Origin: Hybos culiciformis
Lineage: Eukaryota > Arthropoda > Insecta > Diptera > Hybotidae
Length of the DNA stretch: 64,000 nt
Assembly: GCA_964007475.1 (NCBI GenBank)
Contig: OZ023273.1
Location: 1,302,001 to 1,366,000 of the forward strand
Direction of reading: 5' to 3'
Every line of letters starts with the position of its first letter. Position 1 is the first letter of the stretch. Positions 52,940 to 61,900 of the stretch are shown here, one piece after another. A model generated the notes under the pieces. It was not told the DNA's origin, did no database searches, and was given only the letters and a program-made list of their open reading frames with translations. The translations under genes and the position numbers were made by a program.

Positions 52940-55900
52940 ATGGTTTTAAGCTTGTACTATCTAATATTAAATAATTTAAAATCTAAAGATAGAATTAGTA
53001 AAGGAACATTTCTATAATGTTAAAAAACTTCAAATTTTCGATATGAAAATCATAAATAATAATTTTGTTAAAACTAAAGACATTATTGTTCGCAAACGGT
53101 GTTCTCAAAATTTACAAATTTTAATTAATTAATTTTTTTAGTTTGTTAATTCTATTACGAATAACGAATGTAGAACTAAAAGAAAGGCAACTTATTAGAA
53201 GATTATAATTTCCGTATAAGATATCAACATTTCTAACTAAATCAAAATATTAATAAAAAAATATTAATGAAATAAATTTGAAATGTTCACAAGATTATAA
53301 TATTTTATTTTGTGTTTTGTTACAGAAAATACATATTTTTTTACGAAAAAATTTACCTATTTCTAAATATTTGAATAAATTTAAAATAAGATAAGGTAGT
53401 TTTAGTAATCGAATCATCCGTATAGTAAATATATAGTCAATCCAGCTGTCTAATATATAAGCAAATTACATATAAGATATAGATATATTTTATTTACATT
53501 TTATTTGCAAATTGCAATATGATAGATATAATTTTTGTGTCATGTTCAGCAAAAAAATAAATAAAAAATCAAAATGCAAATTATGAATCCGAAATTTTTT
53601 TTTTTTTTTTACAGACATAAAGTTTATCTTATATTTCGATCCCATTTATTGTTATAGGCTCATTCAAGCATTCAGAAGATATTTTTAAATTGAAAATTCA
53701 ATTTAAATTAGTTATGCTTGAAGAAATTATGTTCTTCTAATAAAAAATAATTCTAAAAGCATAGCAAAACCTTAATTAAATTACTCACACAAATATTTTT
53801 AGATTAATAATATAAAATTACAAAAAAATATTGAAATTAAAAATTATTTTTATTTAATTTTTCATTAAGTGCCTTATCGAAATTTTACTTTTTGAAATTA
53901 AATTTTGTTTTAGGGATAAATGTACCCTGATCATAATAGACTTAATATTAATATAAAATTAGGAATATTTAATTTATAGTTATGTATATTAAATAATTGA
54001 TATTATCTAAATATGTATTATCAATTTAAGATGAAAAAATAAATCTTAGTACATTATATATGTATAAATATTACAATCACTTTTGTGGTGATGCTTTGGA
54101 TTTTAATTTAGGCAAGGACTGTTTGAAGAGGAGGTTGTATGGTGCGGAATGACTTGTTGGTTGTCACTGTGGGCCTGGCCTCGAGATGTATCCTTCAATA
54201 GTGATGTATCCCTAATGACTTTCCCTTCCTTAATCCCGTTTTTAAATGAAAATCTTTCCTATATGTCCTTAACGATATTCTGTGATATGTATTTTTAGTT
54301 TTTTTTTTAGGATACTTATGTGTATATATATATTTTTAATAATAATTGTATTGAGTTCGATTTGAACTATGAAAGTAAAATAAGAATGATTGCATTTTTA
54401 GCTTGGTCTGAAACTTTCATCCCGCGGTTAAAAGTTAAATAAAAAAATTTAAAAAAATGTTAAAACAAAAACATAAATAAAAATTATAATTTCCAATCAA
54501 AAATATAATTTTACTAATATTTATCTGAAAATTTTCAAACTCTATCATAAAAATAAAATCTTACTATGAAAAAAAATTCAAAAGTATTAAAAAAAAGAAA
54601 TTTTTGATTCAATATTTTTGTATGCAAATTTTGATGAATGAATTTTATCTCTTCATTTTCTTATGATTTTGACCCAAATAAATTTTTCCTTTTTTATGAT
54701 TTTAGGAGCAAACCAAAATTTGCATTTTAAATGCATAAAATTTTAGAATTTATATAAAACGTTTTTATTATATTTTTCTTTATCTTTTTTTTTTTTTTAA
54801 CTTATATTATCAAGAAATCATAATTCCATATTTTTTAAATAAAATATCTGTTTTTTTACTCTAAACAAAGTTTGAGAGAATTTTTTTTTTATTTCTCGAT
54901 AGCTTTCCAATTTTATTTATATTCATAAAAACAAACCCCATTGTTATCATAAAGCATAAAGAACCATAATTAAAGAAGACATAAAGATACAATGTTATAA
55001 ATTCGAGCTGGACTTAAAAATTATTGAATATCTGAATATTCCAAATCCTTTTAGACATACTTTAAAATGTATCTGTAAGGGTAAGCAATATATATAAGAA
55101 TAAAAAGTGTTTATATATATGTACCGAACATAATTAATAATTGTATAATTAGTTATAATTAAAAACATAAGCAGAAGTAATTTCGATTCTTAATTAAGGA
55201 AAAAAAAAAACTCTAATGAATCCATTACGAATAAAAAATTTCAAACTGATAGTCATGTATAAGTAAATCAAAATTTAATTTGATAGAATAATTGCGCTCT
55301 TAAATAAATCATTTTTATCAAAATATTTTCCTTATATATTCGAAAAGTCATATATAATATAATTTGTATGCATTGTTTGTTGAACAACCAACGGTTGGAA
55401 AAAAGTTACAACAAAAGTTGTTAATAAGTTTTAAGAACGTGTTTCGCTTAAAATGTTTGCAACATTTTTAGAAATTTTGTTTAAAAGAAACTTAAATTTT
55501 TAGAAAAAACTATATGTACATACTTGTTATTTTTTCAAACTTTAATTTTTATTAAAGATTTTAAAGATCTTAAATTTTATATGGATTGTGAACTGTTTCA
55601 GTTTAACTGTTTAACACCTTGTTTAAAAGCATAAAATCTGATGTCCAAGCTTTTATAGATTTTTAAAATTAAATCACTATCGCCTCAAAATTTCGCTATT
55701 CAAACAATAAAAATCTAATCTTAACTTCTATATGAAAAAGTTATTTAGAACGGTAAATAACTGGAAATTTTCTATTTTAAATCATAAAACAAGTATATAT
55801 TCATTTTTTATATTGGAATACTGTTTTGAATAAATTATTCAAGCAATTTAAACTATGGGAAGCAATTATGCATTACAAAATTTTCATTTTTTTTTTTTGT

Positions 55901-58900
55901 AATCGAAGTTTTTACCATCATTTTAAAATAAAAAAAAAAAAAAACAAAAAATCCAATTCCTCTTTTGCATAGGTTTTTTGTGTGTTCATTTTCAAGGACC
56001 AACAATGTTGAAAATATGTAAATTTCAATTTAAAATTTTATTCTAACTGCATATTTCATGATAGAACTTCTACATAGGTACTTCTAGCTTTTTAATATTA
56101 TTTTCACAACATTTATGTATATATACCTATTATTACCTATATATGTTGTATACCAATGATATATACCTATATATATATCATTTTTTTTACAGGTATTCAC
56201 CAATGATGCATCCAGTATTTATGACGTTTCCCGTGGATGGTGTTATATTAACTGATCACTACTATTGCAATGAAAATACCTGCAGCATAACTTTAGACCA
56301 ATTAAGATATAAATCATCAGGTTCTTACAGGTAAAAAAAATAAAAAAAAATAAAATGATATAAATCGAAAATTTGTTATATATTTTCAATTGTAATATTA
56401 AAACAATTTTTTGCAATAAAATATTGTGATTTGCATCAAAGATTTATATAATTTTGAAAATTTATGAAAACACCTGCGTACTCGTAGTTAATCATTTTAT
56501 ATAGAAACGAGTATTTTAATGTTAATATCTGTACCGATATCATTTATTTTTAGCATTGAACAATGCTCCTGTGAACTGAACCAATTTACAAAATGAAGTG
56601 ATAAATCCTTTTTCAAAAATTCGTATGAAAATATTAAATAAACATTTGAGTTCATATAAAACACTCTTGCCAAAATGAATGTAGTAATTTTTAAATTATT
56701 AATAAAGTTTTAAAAAAGGTTAATTTTGAAAATTAATTCGATATCAGTAAAATATTTTTAATGAAGTTCGTTATTTTTTATTTTGATTTGATTCTAAAAT
56801 TGAATGCAAATCACCAATTTCCAGGGTTTGAATGTTCACGCGTAAATGGGAATAAAAATAAAGTTTACTCATTACACTTATATGGAATTTTCAGAATGAA
56901 AAAAGTTTAAAAACTATTACAGGAAGTATTTACACTACGAAGATTCCAAAAATTAAGAAATGAGCATTAATTAAATTAAAAAATATTAAAAAAAAAAAGA
57001 GTCTCTAAACTTCTTGAATCTTCCACACTAATTCATTCAATTTATAAAAAATAAAATATATTTACATTCATTCGATGATTACTTGAGATAATTTCTATAT
57101 TTAAAAAAATAACTATAACTATGTGAATCTAATAAATAATTATTGAATTGATCTTATTATTTTTTTTTTCTAATTTACTATAATTATAAATGAGTTATTC
57201 AATTCAAAGTATACTTAATAATATTTAAAAAAATACTATAAGTATATAATTTACTATGTAAAGTTAGAATATGCAAAAAGGTTTAAAACTCAATAATGAA
57301 TTTTATAAAATATATACATTTTTTTGATATAATATATATTCAACGAACTCTTGATATATAAATTTTTTTTTCAATTTAATTTTTAAACGAGATTTTAATT
57401 AAATTACAGATGTGAAGTATCAGGAGATGCACCTGAATTCAAGTTAACAACTCGATATTCTAATATGACTGTTGCAGGTATGAAATTGTATTTATAAATT
57501 ATTGTTTCATTCTCATCCTTCATATTTTGTATAATTTTTGTACGCATATATATCTATTCTATGTAAAAGCATTAAAATACATAAATATTATTTCGGCTGA
57601 AATAATTGAAATTTTAACAATTATTTTGTTAAAAAAAAAATTCGAAGCTGTTTTTAGAAATTTATCTGTATAAAATTTTAGGGAATTTACTTGCAATCTA
57701 TGTTAATTGTTAAAAATTAATTAAAGTGTGTAGAAATTTAATTTTTTTTTTTTTGAAAATAAATAGATGAAAAATAATTTCGATATTAGAGTACAGACTC
57801 TTGTGTTCTATTAATGAACCCTAAAGTATATTAGAAAACGTTATTGTAAATTTTGAACAAGAAAACATATTCAGTGTTTTGGAAATATCGACGTTTAAAA
57901 AATATTTCATTAAATTTAAGAATATAAATAATATACGAAATTCAATCAAATTCTTATATTCGCCACAATATACTAAAATAAAGTATATAGTTTCCTCTTC
58001 AAAAATATTGAAGATGTTTTGAAAAAAAATAAAATAAATAAAATAAAAAAAAATTAAAATGAAGTGAGATAAAAATGTTAATAAAATTTATTTTTATATC
58101 TTTATTTTGTCTACAAAATTTTACATTTATTTTTATATCGCACATATAAATTATGTCTTTAAAATTTAAAATTAGAAAAAAAATAAAAATAAAACTGGAT
58201 ATATACAAATAATAATAAATAAAATATTTTTCATGAAACTGGGAAGCAAAATAAATTGCAACTAATGTTCGAATAAAATTAGTACATAGTCCATAGAAAA
58301 TTTGAACAGAATATATTTTCGCACATTGTACCTTTGCAAAATGAAGTTAAAAGAAAAAGTTTTGTCACTTGTATCCAGAATAAAAATAACCCCAGGGCAA
58401 TAACTTCAATAATTCAAAATAATTCAAAGGTGCGAAGTGTACTTTTATTTAACCAACAACTTTCCAGAAATATAAACTGTAGATTATTATCATTACAAAT
58501 TTCGAAGCAAAATGTATCCCAAAAAACAGTAAATAAAATTGTATAATACTCTTCCCCAAAAATATTATTATTATATGTTAGGAACATGAACTTTTTAAAG
58601 CTTCAAGGAATAAAAAAAAAAAAAAAATTATAAATTCCTTATCGTTTTGAATGAAAAGCAAAGAAATATCCTTTTTATCCATGAAAATATGGTTGTAAAA
58701 AAAAACTCATAAAATTCCATTGAAAATAACAAAAACATCGTGAATGAAATTTATGTTTGAGAGAGAAAAAAAAAATTGTTCCGAAGGCAATTCACCAACT
58801 CAACAATAGTTTCACCTTAAGAAATCTACTTGATTTAAAATAATTGCTCACCTACATGAAGAAAAAAATACAAAATATTTTGTACCCTCTAGCCACAAAA

Positions 58901-61900
58901 CAATTTTTTTTATATAATAAAAAAGTGTGAATAAATTGATCCAGTCAAGTTTGACACTTTCATTTCTGAAATTATATTTCAAATTGATTTGTTATTAAAA
59001 TATTTGGAATACACAATATTCTATAGTTGCAGTAATGGTATATGATAGTTGTTCTATAGTATGATGATAGTTGCTCCAGAGTTTTGAAGCCTTAAGTTAT
59101 TAATCATTCAACATTATTTTTCTATAAGTTTTATCTTGTTGTTTGATATAGGAAATATATAGAAAAATAGGTCAAGCAAAAGAAAAATAAAACTTACATG
59201 AATACAACATTTCTCTATGAATAAACCAATAATCATAGTTTTCTTTGCAAAATGTTGCGACAGATTTTGACCAAGTCAGTTAAAAATACATAATTTATTT
59301 TTTTTATTTTTTTTATTTTTATACTCATTCATAAGTGTCGTATTGCACTATTACTATTTGTGTGTACAACATTTATATTAAAAGGATATAATATTTATTT
59401 TTTTTTTTTTGTACACAGAAAATTTATAGATTTATTAAATTTTATTCGTTTGGTTATTATTTATTATAAGTATATGTTTATTTTATTTCTTCTACAAATA
59501 GAAACATCTAAAAAAAAATATATATAATATATAATGTATCTTTGTAACTAAAAAAAAAAAAAAAAAATATTATAAAATATTAATACACATAAATATGATG
59601 AGGCAAAAAACATATAAAAAAAAAAAATTGTACATACAACATAAGTATCGGAAAAAAATGAACAACATTTTTATTTTGAATATAAAATGGCAAAATTAAG
59701 TTCAAAAATATTTTAATAATAAATAATAAAAAAAAAAAAAAGTATTCAAATTCATACTGTTTAAATTATTTAATGTTGTAAATAAAAGGTACATATATGC
59801 AAACGAGATATATAGTCTGTCTCATTTAGAAAAATGAATTAAAACTTTAAGCTATGGAAATTAAAGTATATTTCACATGATTCGTAAAGTAAAGAAAACA
59901 CACGAAAAATATAGATCTATGAGAAGTATTTTACTTTGGTAATGTCTTACACTAGGAACCTTATTGCTCTCTTTTTCACCCTGTTAGTTATATACATAGT
60001 TTGTTTCATGTATCGAAGAAACTAGTTCATTCTTTAATTACTTCGAAAATAGTTTCGAAAATCATAAATTATGTCGTCTGGCGATTTTTTCCCTTCAGGA
60101 GATATTATGCGGGTAAACTTTCTTACGAATTAAAGGATATCTTGCAGCAAGTCAATTTTTCTGATATTATTTTATTATAAAATAACTTTGTGTTAACTTG
60201 CAAAAAAAATACCAATTCGAAATGTCGTAACCACCATAGATTATTTGCCATCTTAACACTTTCTGGTAAATCATATTAAAGAGTATTTATCTTGGCTCTA
60301 ATTCTACTAAAAAATACGATTTTATATAATAGTCTAATAAAACTAAAAAAAAAACGTTATATTTTATTTTATATTATCCAAAAATTTTATCACGCATTCA
60401 TAAATCTTTTTTATAAAGTTAAAGAAATTTAACAAAAAATAGAATATTAACATTATTATATTATATATAATTTTAATTAATTCAAAAGATTCCCATTTTA
60501 GCTTTTTGAAAATAATTAAAATTGGGAATTAAATATGACATTTTCGTGTTTTCTTCTTTTTTCTTTTGAGACATTAGATAAATGCGCTCTGTCTTAAAAA
60601 TTTATATATTTTCTACACTTGAGAAAATTAACATAAAGGATATTTTTATATATGCACAAAATGTAATAAAATTAAAGAAATAAAAAATCACATTTAATTA
60701 TAATAAAATAAATATATAAAAATTTTATTGAAAAATCAGTGAAAAAAATTTTTTTTAAGATGACAGAGGTGACATTTATTCTGAAGTTGAAATGTTAACA
60801 ATTTGAAGTCTATAAATATATAAATCTCTATTCAAACCCTTCAAACCTTTATGTACGTACCTCTACAGGCTATATTTAAGAACCCATTTTTATATATATT
60901 TATATTTTCTTAAATATCAAGGAATTATAATTCTTCATTAGCCACTCAATTCAACAACTTAAGAGAATGTGGAAATCCCAAAAATTGTTTGTTCCAGAAT
61001 TTGATCGAAAATCCATTTTAGATTATTTCCAAGTTTAATTTAGCAAAAAAAATTTCATTCTCAATCTCCGGACTGTATCATACTTTAAAAAATGGTATAA
61101 AACTTTTTAGGAACGGTTAAGGCAGCGGTTTCCAAACTTTATATTACTATGCCCCATATTAAATAAAAATAAATCTTTACGGACCCCCAAAGTAAAAAAA
61201 TATACACAAATTGTTAAATATTAAATAAAACATGTATTCACGAATTGTTTCTTCTTCTTCAATTGCGCTACAGCCCATTTCGGGCCTTGGCCTCGTCCGA
61301 ATTGTTTATTAACATATATTTACGAATTGTTTAAAATAAAACAAGTTTGGAAACCGCTGGGTTAAGACATGAAAAAAATGTTTTGAAGAGATTTCGAGCA
61401 CTTAGCTTGGAAATCCCCTCAAAGATTAAATTCCGCATATGCATTAAAATTCCAATTATAAATTTCCGTTTCCAATTATCCCACATTCCCAACGATAATC
61501 GATGTTTTTATAATATCTATTATTATTATTATTCATTTAAAAAATTAAACCTTATATTACATATTTATACATTTAAATATTTCTATTTTCATGCACTAAT
61601 CAATATTGTGTGTTATAAAAAATAAATAAAAAAAAATATAATACACCTACGAGCTATATACCTACCTATTTTTATTTTTGAGGTAAAATTTTTTGGGTTT
61701 TTGAAATCCATATAAATATTAGAAAGCATTTCATAATACCGCTCCTGGGGATTATTTGAAAAAATCTTTCAAACACACACTTTATTTAATTTATTTCGCC
61801 TGAATACTGTATTCCAACGCCCATCGTTTTTTTTTTCCTTCCTTAGTCCTATTTTTATGGACTTAAAAATTTATTTCTATTTTTTTTTTTTTATTCTCTT

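Larger units (their letters stand above)
49516..56192 (+). other. beat: beat intron 2
   Basis: This 6.7-kb phase-2 intron holds an ATCT-containing dispersed repeat (50495-50740), a TIR element (52393-52642) and a coding-like minus-strand segment (54103-54258). Otherwise it is AT-rich low-complexity sequence in which I see no gene. Confidence 0.9.
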
